Of a DNA stretch of 64,000 nt, positions 1-7,362 are shown piece by piece. The DNA lies in assembly GCA_934511365.1 (NCBI GenBank), contig CAKSWC010000004.1:1-64000 (forward strand), read 5' to 3'. The notes beneath the pieces are model-generated. The model worked only from the letters and a program-made list of their open reading frames with translations, made no database searches and had not been told where the DNA came from. This DNA is from an uncultured Eubacteriales bacterium (GTDB taxonomy: Bacteria > Bacillota > Clostridia > Oscillospirales > Acutalibacteraceae). Each line of letters opens with the position of its first letter. Position 1 is the stretch's first letter. The position numbers and the translations under genes were made by a program.

Positions 1-474
1 CGTTACAAGAATCCACTTGACAATTTCCGCCATTGCGTCCGAGCCGGAAATGTTCTTGGTTTTGATAACTTCCTCAAGAGTTTTATAAATCGGCTGCATT
101 GCAAGGGTTGAAAGGACGCCGATTATCGTTGTTAAAACAACAAGAAAGGCAACAACAACCAGCCACCTTTTCTGCGCCGCAATATAGCCGAGAAGGCGCT
201 TTGCGGCTTTTTTGGTGTTTTTCGGCTTCCTTTTCTTTTTTTCTTCAAGAGCCTTCTTTTCCTCTTCGGTGAGTTCTTTTTCGTCTTTTTTGTTCTTATT
301 GAATTTTCCGCGTTTTTCTTTTTTTGCTTTTTTCTTTTTTTCTTTTTTGTCCGCCGGAGTATCGTTTGCGGCTTCCTCGTTTTTTTGCTCAGTGCTTTCC
401 GGAGCGGCCGCAGTGTTTTCTTTTTCCGGTGTTTCGGCCGTTTCAACGCCGAAAACGGGAGTTTTTTCACTCAT
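1..474 (-). CDS. ABC exporter half-transporter, N-terminal part (cut by window edge)
   Basis: Only the first 158 codons are in the window; the gene continues past the left edge. Its ATG (474-472) overlaps the stop of the half-transporter upstream (471-473) in an ATGA arrangement, so the two are translationally coupled and should form a heterodimer. The first ~90 residues are a low-complexity cytoplasmic extension very rich in Lys and Glu. A hydrophobic stretch then starts near RWLVVVAFLVV, as expected for the first helix of an ABC exporter membrane domain. The nucleotide-binding domain is outside the window. Function is inferred mainly from the partner gene; the substrate is unknown. Confidence 0.8.
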   Translation of the reverse strand, partial: MSEKTPVFGVETAETPEKENTAAAPESTEQKNEEAANDTPADKKEKKKKAKKEKRGKFNKNKKDEKELTEEEKKALEEKKKRKPKNTKKAAKRLLGYIAAQKRWLVVVAFLVVLTTIIGVLSTLAMQPIYKTLEEVIKTKNISGSDAMAEIVKWILVT

Positions 475-2240
475 TGCGCAAGCACTCCTTCCTGCTGAGA
501 AACAAATATCTCATTATATACTTCGTTCGTCTTAACAAGCTCGTCATGGGTGCCCATTCCGCAGATTCTGCCCTTTTCAAGAACAACGACCCTGTCTGCG
601 TTCATGATAGACGTTATGCGCTGGGCAATGATGATTTTTGTTGTGTTTTTGAATTTTTCACTCTTGAGCGCTTCTCTGATTTTTGCGTCTGTTGCGGTGT
701 CAACGGCGCTCGTTGAATCGTCAAGAATCAGAATCTTCGGCTTTCTGAGGATCGCCCTTGCAATGCAAAGGCGCTGCCTCTGGCCTCCGGAAACATTGCT
801 TCCGCCCTGGCCGACCTCGGTGTCATAGCCCTTTTCCTTTTCCATTATGAAGTCATGAGCCTGAGCTGCCTTGGCTGCTTCAATAATTTCTTCATCAGTT
901 GCGGAAAAATCGCCCCAAAGGAGATTGTCCTTGATTGTTCCGGAAAAAAGCACGCTCTGCTGCGGAACGATTGAAACCTCCTGTCTGAGGTTTTTAAACT
1001 TGTATTCCTTAACATTATGGCCGGAAACCAGAACCTCTCCCTCGGTCGCATCATAAAGTCGCGGAATGAGCTGAACCAGCGATGACTTGGCCGAACCGGT
1101 TGAACCGATGATGCCGATTGTTTCTCCGCTATTTATTTTAATGCTGATGTTTTCAAGAACATTTTTAACCGCTTCGGGCTCATACTTGAAGGAGACGTTT
1201 TTGAACTCAACGCTTCCGTCCTCAACAAGAAGATTTTCGTCTCCGCCCTCATCGTTTGTAACCGGCTCCTGAGCAAAAACTTCACCGATTCTTTCAACGG
1301 AGGCCTTTGCCGTTGCAATGGTGACGAACACCATGAGGATTGTCATGAGCGAGGAGAGAACCTGAGAGATGTATGAGGTGAAAGTTGTTATCTGACCAAC
1401 CTCAAGACCGCCGCTGATTCCGGCGAGGGTGTCGCTGATAACGATACGGCTGCCCATGAACAAAGCGGCAACCATGCAGCCGTATATGACAAGCATAAGC
1501 AGCGGAGCAATGTAAAGCACAATCTTTTGCGCTCTGATACTGGTTTGAACAAGCGCATCGTTGACCTTTTCAAACTTTTCCTTTTCATAATCCTCGCGGA
1601 CAAAGGACTTGACAACGCGGATTCCGTTGATATTTGTACGCAGTGTTGAGTTGAAGTCATCCGTAACCTTCAAAAGCTTTCTGAAAAGCGGAACGGCCGC
1701 AATGCCGAGAATGACAAGCAGAACGATAATTGCCGGAACGCAGAAAATGAAGATTTTTGAAAGGTCGCGGCTGATTTCAAGCGAATATTTGAGTGCAAGA
1801 ACAAGGAGGAACGGTCCTCTGACGAAGGTCACGATGATGTTGCTGAATACGCTTGAAATCCTCGAGGTATCACTCGTCATTCTGGTAATGAGCGAGGAAA
1901 TTTTGAGCTTGTCGATGTTTTCAAACGAAAAATCCTGAATTTTGTTGAACAGCGCCGAGCGCATATTCGCCGAAAAGCCCATGCTTGCTATTGCGGAACA
2001 TCTTGAAGCAATGTAACCCACAAGGAGAGTCAGCGCGCAAAGGCCGAGCATTTGAAACAGCTTTTTGTTGAGCACGTCATGCGCAAAGTCCGGATTTTCC
2101 GTTGAATAAAGCATTGTTATGAGCTCGCCCATGATTTTTGGAATCTGGAGTTCAATAACAACATCAAGAAAAACCATGATAGGTGTGAGTATCGTCAGAA
2201 TGCGATAGCCCTTGATGAATGACAGGAATCTTTTGAACAA
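471..2240 (-). CDS. ABC exporter, fused permease/ATPase half (degenerate ATP site)
   Basis: 589 residues. An N-terminal six-helix exporter domain (about 1-320) is followed by an ATPase domain. Walker A reads GSTGSAKSS, the Q-loop VPQQ, the signature VSGGQRQR and Walker B ILILDDSTSAVD. The residue after the Walker B Asp is Asp, not the catalytic Glu, and the switch His is Gln (IIIAQRITS). Together these mark the degenerate subunit of a heterodimeric exporter of the TM287/288 or BmrCD kind; the next gene should carry the intact set. Start codon is TTG (2240-2238), with GGAGG nine bases upstream. It lies 16 bp after mgtE, so it is probably in that operon. Substrate unknown: drug, lipid or peptide export are all possible. 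Confidence 0.9.
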   Translation of the reverse strand: MFKRFLSFIKGYRILTILTPIMVFLDVVIELQIPKIMGELITMLYSTENPDFAHDVLNKKLFQMLGLCALTLLVGYIASRCSAIASMGFSANMRSALFNKIQDFSFENIDKLKISSLITRMTSDTSRISSVFSNIIVTFVRGPFLLVLALKYSLEISRDLSKIFIFCVPAIIVLLVILGIAAVPLFRKLLKVTDDFNSTLRTNINGIRVVKSFVREDYEKEKFEKVNDALVQTSIRAQKIVLYIAPLLMLVIYGCMVAALFMGSRIVISDTLAGISGGLEVGQITTFTSYISQVLSSLMTILMVFVTIATAKASVERIGEVFAQEPVTNDEGGDENLLVEDGSVEFKNVSFKYEPEAVKNVLENISIKINSGETIGIIGSTGSAKSSLVQLIPRLYDATEGEVLVSGHNVKEYKFKNLRQEVSIVPQQSVLFSGTIKDNLLWGDFSATDEEIIEAAKAAQAHDFIMEKEKGYDTEVGQGGSNVSGGQRQRLCIARAILRKPKILILDDSTSAVDTATDAKIREALKSEKFKNTTKIIIAQRITSIMNADRVVVLEKGRICGMGTHDELVKTNEVYNEIFVSQQEGVLAQ

Positions 2241-2256
2241 AGTGTAATTCCTCCTT

Positions 2257-3633
2257 TTATTGTCCTTTTGTGATAAACGCCGTTGTCAGCGCAAAGTATA
2301 TGAGAAGCGAGACCGCGTCAACAACCGTGCTCATAACAGGTCCCGTCATGAGCGCCGGGTCAAGCTTCAAAAGCTTTGCAATAATGGGAAGAGTGCAGCC
2401 CATCATTTTTGCAACCATTACAACGCAAAGAAGCGAGAGGCAGACAACAAGAATAACGCTATTGCTTGTGTCTCCGCCGGTAACATATCTCAAAATGAGC
2501 ATTCTTATCCAGTTTGCAAGAGCAAGCACCGCTCCGCAAATGACCGAAACGCGCACTTCCTTCCAAAGAACGCGGAAGTAATCGCGGATTTTAATCTCGC
2601 CGAGCGCAAGACCGCGGATAATCAGCGTTGATGCCTGCGAACCGGAATTTCCGCCCGTACCCATGAGCATAGGAATGCAGGCCGTAAGTCCGGCGATTGC
2701 GGCAAGCTGGTTTTCAAATCCTTCGATTATTTGACCGGTAAAGGTTGAGGAAATCATAAGTATCAGCAGCCACGGCATACGGTTTTTTGCAAGAGTGAGG
2801 ACATTGGTTTTGAGATATTCGTCCTCAGACGGACGCAGAGACGCCATCTTTTCAAAGTCCTCCGTTGCCTCGTCATCAATAATGTCAACGATATCGTCAA
2901 TCGTGATGATGCCGACAAGGCGGTTTTCCTTATCAACAACTGGAACACTCAGAAGGTCATATTTTTTTGCAATGGAGGCAACCTCCTCCTGGTCGTCAAG
3001 GGTACGCACATAGATGAGCTGCTCATCGTCTGACATAATTTCCGTCAGCAAAACGTCCTCATCGTTGAGAATAAGCCGCCGCAGAGGAATTGTTCCAACA
3101 AGGTGGCGCTTGTCGTCAATAACATAGCAGGTATAAATCGTCTCCTTGTCAACACCCGTCCGGCGGATATTTTTGATAGCCTCGCCGACTGTCAGCCTGT
3201 CATGCAATTCAACCATTTCAATGGTCATTACGCTGCCGGCAGAGTTGTCCGGGTATTCAAGCAGACGGTTGATTACTTCTCTTGTTTCCTTATCCGTGTT
3301 TTCAAGAATACGCTTGACAACGGAGGCCGGAACTTCCTCAAGAAGGTCAACGGCGTCATCGACAAAAAGGTCATCCATGAGCCGTTCAATTTCTCTGTCT
3401 GTGAAAAGCTCAATAATTTCCGCCTGGCGGTCGGTATCAAGATAAGCAAAGACATCGGCCGAGCTGTCCTTCGGAAGGATTCTGAAAATGGTGACCGAGG
3501 TCTGCGGTTCATCAATGCTCATGATGAACTCCGCAATGTCGGGATACGCCATGTCAACAAGCTCGTCCCTCAACGCCTTATACTGATGCCTTTCAACAAG
3601 AGAACGCAGGTTTTCAAAAACGTGTTCGTCCAT
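2257..3633 (-). CDS. mgtE: Magnesium transporter MgtE
   Basis: 458 residues, the usual MgtE length. Order of domains: N-terminal superhelical MgtE_N domain (LLEEVP, VIEL-type repeats), a CBS pair (about 130-260) and five membrane helices (about 285-455). The membrane part has the family motif GTGGNSGSQAS, and VVDAVSLLIYF supplies the conserved Asp of the last helix that binds Mg2+ in the pore. MgtE is a Mg2+-gated channel closed by Mg2+ binding to the cytosolic domains. I take ATG at 3633 as the start; a GTG at 3642 is in frame but sits too close to any ribosome site. A leader ORF and hairpin lie directly upstream, so translation or transcription is probably controlled there. Confidence 0.95.
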   Translation of the reverse strand: MDEHVFENLRSLVERHQYKALRDELVDMAYPDIAEFIMSIDEPQTSVTIFRILPKDSSADVFAYLDTDRQAEIIELFTDREIERLMDDLFVDDAVDLLEEVPASVVKRILENTDKETREVINRLLEYPDNSAGSVMTIEMVELHDRLTVGEAIKNIRRTGVDKETIYTCYVIDDKRHLVGTIPLRRLILNDEDVLLTEIMSDDEQLIYVRTLDDQEEVASIAKKYDLLSVPVVDKENRLVGIITIDDIVDIIDDEATEDFEKMASLRPSEDEYLKTNVLTLAKNRMPWLLILMISSTFTGQIIEGFENQLAAIAGLTACIPMLMGTGGNSGSQASTLIIRGLALGEIKIRDYFRVLWKEVRVSVICGAVLALANWIRMLILRYVTGGDTSNSVILVVCLSLLCVVMVAKMMGCTLPIIAKLLKLDPALMTGPVMSTVVDAVSLLIYFALTTAFITKGQ

Positions 3634-3651
3634 AATATGCACCGTCTTTCA

Positions 3652-3683
3652 CCGGCGCAGTCATGAACGCGGGTCTGCGCCGG
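3652..3683 (-). promoter_or_regulatory. mgtE leader hairpin
   Basis: A perfect 9-bp GC-rich stem (CCGGCGCAG / CTGCGCCGG) with a 14-nt loop lies between the leader ORF and mgtE. The 5' arm in the transcript (3683-3675) is inside the last codons of the leader ORF and the leader stop lies in the loop, so a ribosome finishing the leader would melt it. There is no U-tract, so it is not a plain terminator. A role in controlling mgtE is inference. Confidence 0.7.
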
Positions 3684-3735
3684 AAGTTAGATTTTTAATA
3701 CATAATCGCCCCTTGGGTTTACCGTCCGTATCCAT
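3661..3735 (-). CDS. mgtE leader peptide (24 aa)
   Basis: Short ORF preceded by a near-ideal ribosome site (AGGAGGT, eight bases before ATG) and placed in the mgtE 5' leader. The peptide begins MDTDGKPKGR and ends SGADPRS; it is acidic/proline-bearing at the N-terminus. The leader from the predicted start site (~3775) to mgtE is only ~140 nt. In enterobacteria, low Mg2+ is sensed through acidic/Pro-rich leader peptides such as MgtL that destabilise translating ribosomes; a similar mode here is inference. No homologue was searched. The SD quality and overlap with the hairpin are the evidence that it is translated. Confidence 0.7.
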   Translation of the reverse strand: MDTDGKPKGRLCIKNLTSGADPRS

Positions 3736-3781
3736 GCAGACCCACCTCCTTTTGGATAATTGCAAAATTGCGTCTTTTATT

Positions 3782-3811
3782 ATTTTACTATATTTTTTCA
3801 TACAAAGTCAA
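3782..3811 (-). promoter_or_regulatory. Promoter of mgtE operon
   Basis: On the minus strand TTGACT (3811-3806), 18-bp spacer, TAAAAT (3787-3782). Predicted start is near 3775, about 40 nt before the leader ORF. Confidence 0.7.
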
Positions 3812-3841
3812 TACAAATAATAACTAATAATGTCACATTAT

Positions 3842-3891
3842 TGCGCAATACAAAAAGATTTAAAAATGCGCAATATATAAAGATTAAAAAA
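3842..3891. repeat. Tandem 25-bp direct repeat upstream of hnd operon
   Basis: Two adjacent 25-bp units (3842-3866 and 3867-3891) each begin TGCGCAATA and contain AAAGATT followed by A-runs; they differ at three positions. They lie between the mgtE and hnd promoters, ~130 bp before hndA. They could be a paired operator for either side; the rest of this 380-bp gap is AT-rich. No clear -35/-10 pair for hnd was found; a TATTAT at 3920-3925 is the best -10 candidate. Confidence 0.55.
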
Positions 3892-4020
3892 ACTGTAGAT
3901 TTTTTTATAAAAATGTGATATTATGCTGTAGTATGGGTTTATGTGAGCATTTATAATTCGATCATAGGCTTATCAATTTATTCTGGCGGTGCTTTTGCCG
4001 CTAAAGGAGGATAAAATCCA

Positions 4021-4515
4021 ATGCTCAAAAAGATCAGCAAAATTCCTTTTTCGGGGACTAAGGAGCAGGAAGAAAAGCTGAAACAGGTCATTTCCGAATG
4101 TGCCGGGGATAACAGCCAGCTGATGCACGTTATGCAGGTTGCTCAGGAAATTTACGGCTATCTTCCGTTTGAAGTTCAGCAGATGATCGCCGACGGAATG
4201 GGTGTTCCGCTTGAAAAGGTATACGGCGTTGCAACATTTTACGCTCAGTTTGCCCTTTCGCCCAAAGGCGAATATGCGATTTCGGTCTGCCTCGGAACCG
4301 CCTGTTACGTTAAAGGATCTCAGGAAATTCTTGATAAACTTTCTGCTCAGCTCGGTATTGGCGCAGAAGAATGCACCCCGGACGGCCGCTTTTCGCTCAC
4401 CGCCTGCCGCTGCATCGGTGCGTGCGGTCTTGCTCCCGTCATGACCGTTAACGACGATGTTTACGGAAAAATTACCGCAGAGGACGTCAAGGGTATCCTT
4501 GAAAAATATCAGTAA
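4021..4515 (+). CDS. hndA: Hydrogenase subunit, NuoE-like [2Fe-2S] protein
   Basis: 164 residues, the length of NuoE/HydC/HndA proteins. After a helical N-terminus (VMQVAQEIYGYLP) comes the thioredoxin-like [2Fe-2S] fold with cysteines in CLGTAC and CRCIGAC (C-x4-C and C-x3-C). In the complex it shuttles electrons near the FMN subunit. ATG follows AAAGGAGG by ten bases. It is first of five genes in the order known for NADP-reducing/bifurcating hydrogenases (HndA-B-C-D), with an ATPase gene inserted after it. The stop overlaps the next ATG by one base (TAATG). Confidence 0.93.
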   Translation: MLKKISKIPFSGTKEQEEKLKQVISECAGDNSQLMHVMQVAQEIYGYLPFEVQQMIADGMGVPLEKVYGVATFYAQFALSPKGEYAISVCLGTACYVKGSQEILDKLSAQLGIGAEECTPDGRFSLTACRCIGACGLAPVMTVNDDVYGKITAEDVKGILEKYQ

Positions 4516-5048
4516 TGCGTGAGCTTTCTCTCAATGTTCTTGACATCGCTCAAAACTCGGTTGCGGCGAACTCGAGCCTCGTTACAATCGAAGTGACCGA
4601 AAACACCGCGCTGAACGAACTTGTTCTTTCCGTTGCCGACAACGGAAAGGGAATGACAAAAGAGCAGCTTTCCGCTGTCCGCGACCCGTTTTTCACAACG
4701 CGGACAACAAGAAAGGTCGGCCTCGGCGTTCCGCTTTTCAAAATGGCGGCGGAAATGACCGGCGGCTCGCTCTCAATCGAAAGCGAGGTTGGAAAGGGAA
4801 CAACGGTCAAAGCGGTTTTCAAAACCGATAATGTTGACTTCACTCCCCTGGGCGATATGACGAGCACTATTGTTACTCTCGTCACAATGAACACTCACAT
4901 CGACTTTATCTATAACTTCAGAAAAGACGAACACGAGTTTTCGCTTGACACAAGAAAGCTTAAAGAAATTCTCGGCGATGTTTCGCTTTCCGAGCCGAGC
5001 ATTGCTCAGTGGCTGACCGAATACATCAATGAAAACACAAACGTCTGA
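4515..5048 (+). CDS. GHKL-type ATP-binding protein in hydrogenase operon
   Basis: 177 residues. It has the histidine-kinase-like ATPase signatures: N box (LDIAQNSVAANSS), G1 box (VADNGKGM), a DPFFTTR loop and G2 box (GLGVPLFKMAAE). No dimerisation/phosphoacceptor domain precedes them, so it is a stand-alone ATPase and not a full kinase. The last ~60 residues form an unassigned tail. Such proteins occur in hydrogenase operons of Clostridia, but their role is not established; regulation or assembly is inference. It overlaps hndA by one base, and ~107 bp without a gene separate it from hndB. Confidence 0.85.
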   Translation: MRELSLNVLDIAQNSVAANSSLVTIEVTENTALNELVLSVADNGKGMTKEQLSAVRDPFFTTRTTRKVGLGVPLFKMAAEMTGGSLSIESEVGKGTTVKAVFKTDNVDFTPLGDMTSTIVTLVTMNTHIDFIYNFRKDEHEFSLDTRKLKEILGDVSLSEPSIAQWLTEYINENTNV

Positions 5049-5155
5049 GTAATCGCCGATTAACCGGAGAGCAAAACCTTAACGGGATATCTGTTTTTTC
5101 AATTCAATCATCGGTTACCTAAAAAGACTTGCATTTAACGGAGGTGCACAAAAAT

Positions 5156-5527
5156 ATGAAAAGTATTGAAGAGCTTATGGCTCTCAGAGACGCCGCAAAG
5201 GCCAAAATGACCGCAAGAGACGATTCAACCGAGGTTACAAGAATCGTTGTCGGAATGGCGACCTGCGGAATTGCCGCGGGCGCAAGACCCGTTATGAACA
5301 AATTCACTGAGGAAATTGCAAAGAGGAATCTTTCCCATGTCACCGTTTCACAGACCGGCTGCATCGGTATGTGCCAGTATGAACCCATTGTTGAGGTTCT
5401 TGAGCCGGGAAAAGAAAAGGTCACTTACGTCAACATGACTGCGGAAAAGGCCGCAAAGGTTGTTGTTGAACACATCGTCAACGGAAAACCCGTGGTCGAA
5501 TACACGGTCGGAGCCGTTGCAAAATAA
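5156..5527 (+). CDS. hndB: Hydrogenase subunit HndB-like (thioredoxin-like ferredoxin fold)
   Basis: 123 residues from the ATG at 5156, which has GGAGGT ten bases upstream; an in-frame TTG at 5129 is less likely because it would place that site inside the gene. It belongs to the small NADH-dehydrogenase-24-kDa-like proteins found between HndA and HndC. I see cysteines at MATCGIAAGA and in GCIGMC, only three of the four needed for a classical [2Fe-2S] centre. Its position twelve bases before hndC fits a structural subunit of the same complex. Confidence 0.85.
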   Translation: MKSIEELMALRDAAKAKMTARDDSTEVTRIVVGMATCGIAAGARPVMNKFTEEIAKRNLSHVTVSQTGCIGMCQYEPIVEVLEPGKEKVTYVNMTAEKAAKVVVEHIVNGKPVVEYTVGAVAK

Positions 5528-5539
5528 GGAGGTAACAAA

Positions 5540-7348
5540 ATGTATCGTTCACATGTGCTTGTTTGCGGCGGTACCGGCTGTACTTCCTCAAACTCACCGG
5601 CAATTATTGAAGCCCTTGAAAGAGAAATCAAGGCAAAGGGACTTGAAAACGAGATCAAGGTTATCCGCACCGGCTGCTTCGGTCTTTGCGCTCTCGGCCC
5701 GATTATGATTGTTTATCCCGAAGGCTGCTTTTATTCGGAAGTCAAGGTTGAGGACGTTCCGGAAATTGTTGAAGAGCATCTTCTTAAAGGCCGCATGGTC
5801 AAGCGCCTTCTTTATGATGAGACGGTTCACGGCCAGGAGGTTAAGCCGCTCAAGGAAACCCAGTTTTATAAAAAGCAGCACAGAATTGCCCTGCGCAACT
5901 GCGGCGTAATCAATCCCGAGGACATCAACGAATATATTGCATATGACGGCTATCAGGCTCTTGCAAAATGCCTGACCGAGCTGACTCCCGAACAGGTTAT
6001 TCAGATTGTTAAGGACTCCGGCCTGCGCGGAAGAGGCGGCGGCGGATTCCCGACCGGCCTCAAATGGAGCTTCACCGCGGCGAACAAGGCAGACCAGAAA
6101 TATGTTGTCTGCAACGCCGACGAGGGCGACCCCGGCGCATTCATGGACAGAAGCGTTCTTGAGGGCGACCCGCACTGCATTGTTGAAGCAATGACAATCT
6201 GCGGCTATGCAACCGGAGCAACAGAGGGCTACATATATGTCCGCGCCGAATATCCCATCGCCGTCAAGAGACTCAAAATTGCCATTGAACAGGCAAGAGA
6301 AATGGGGCTGCTTGGAAAGGACATCTTTGGTTCCGGCTTTGACTTTGACCTTCACGTCAAACTCGGCGCGGGCGCATTCGTCTGCGGCGAGGAAACCGCA
6401 CTCATGACCTCGATTGAAGGCAACCGCGGCGAGCCGAGACCCCGTCCTCCCTATCCGGCAGTTAAGGGACTTTTTGCAAAGCCGACAACGGAAAACAATG
6501 TTGAAACCTTTGCAAACATTCCGACCATTATCCGCGAGGGTGCAGAGTTCTTTGCCTCAATGGGTACCGAAAAATCAAAGGGAACAAAAGTTTTCGCTCT
6601 CGGCGGAAAAATTGCGAACACCGGCCTTGTTGAAATTCCGATGGGCACAACGCTGCGCGAAATCATTGAGGAAATCGGCGGCGGAATTCCGAACGGAAAG
6701 AAGTTCAAGGCAGCCCAGACCGGCGGCCCGTCCGGCGGCTGCATTCCGGCCTCGCTCATTGACACTCCTATAGACTATGACAACCTCACGGCCATCGGCT
6801 GCATGATGGGCTCCGGCGGACTCATCGTTATGGATGAGGACAACTGCATGGTTGACATTGCAAAATTCTTCCTTCATTTCACCGTTGACGAAAGCTGCGG
6901 AAAATGCACTCCCTGCCGCGTTGGAACAAGAAGGCTTCTTGAAATGCTTGATAAAATCACCTCCGGCAAGGGTACCCTTGAGGATCTCGACAAGCTTGAA
7001 GATCTTTGCTATTACATTAAAGAGAACTCGCTTTGCGGCCTTGGCCAAACCGCTCCCAACCCTGTTCTTGCAACGCTCAAGTTCTTCCGCAACGAATATA
7101 TTGCCCACGTTGTTGACAAAAAGTGCCCGGCCGGCGTCTGCAAAGCTCTCTTGACTTACAAGGTTATCAAGGACAAGTGCTTCGGCTGCGGAATGTGCGC
7201 AAAGCAATGCCCGGTGTCGGCAATTTCAAGAACCGATTACGTTGCACCCGGAAAGAAACTTGCCGCTTTTGAAATTGACGCAAACAAGTGCGTCAAGTGC
7301 GGTGCCTGCGAGAGCGTCTGCCGCTTCAAGGCCATTGTTAAGGAATAA
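5540..7348 (+). CDS. hndC: NAD(P)H-binding flavoprotein subunit of hydrogenase, NuoF-like
   Basis: 602 residues, typical for HydB/HndC. Domains: N-terminal thioredoxin-like [2Fe-2S] (CGGTGC...GCFGLC, residues ~10-60); the FMN/NAD(P)-binding core with GRGGGGFPTG; a NuoF-type [4Fe-4S] site (ESCGKCTPCRVGTRR and SLCGLG); and a C-terminal 2x[4Fe-4S] ferredoxin (CFGCGMCAKQCP and CVKCGACESVC). It oxidises or reduces NAD(P) at FMN and passes electrons to the hydrogenase subunit; in bifurcating relatives it is the site of flavin-linked coupling with ferredoxin. NAD versus NADP cannot be told by eye. Start ATG with AGGAGG nine bases before. Confidence 0.95.
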   Translation: MYRSHVLVCGGTGCTSSNSPAIIEALEREIKAKGLENEIKVIRTGCFGLCALGPIMIVYPEGCFYSEVKVEDVPEIVEEHLLKGRMVKRLLYDETVHGQEVKPLKETQFYKKQHRIALRNCGVINPEDINEYIAYDGYQALAKCLTELTPEQVIQIVKDSGLRGRGGGGFPTGLKWSFTAANKADQKYVVCNADEGDPGAFMDRSVLEGDPHCIVEAMTICGYATGATEGYIYVRAEYPIAVKRLKIAIEQAREMGLLGKDIFGSGFDFDLHVKLGAGAFVCGEETALMTSIEGNRGEPRPRPPYPAVKGLFAKPTTENNVETFANIPTIIREGAEFFASMGTEKSKGTKVFALGGKIANTGLVEIPMGTTLREIIEEIGGGIPNGKKFKAAQTGGPSGGCIPASLIDTPIDYDNLTAIGCMMGSGGLIVMDEDNCMVDIAKFFLHFTVDESCGKCTPCRVGTRRLLEMLDKITSGKGTLEDLDKLEDLCYYIKENSLCGLGQTAPNPVLATLKFFRNEYIAHVVDKKCPAGVCKALLTYKVIKDKCFGCGMCAKQCPVSAISRTDYVAPGKKLAAFEIDANKCVKCGACESVCRFKAIVKE

Positions 7349-7362
7349 GGAGGTACGGGATA

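Noticed and set aside
3643..3780. M-box (ykoK) magnesium riboswitch before mgtE
   Set aside because: The leader is only ~130 nt and contains none of the conserved M-box segments; an ORF and one hairpin explain it better.
5594..6355. 253-codon open frame antisense to hndC
   Set aside because: Shadow of the NuoF-like gene, with no start signals.
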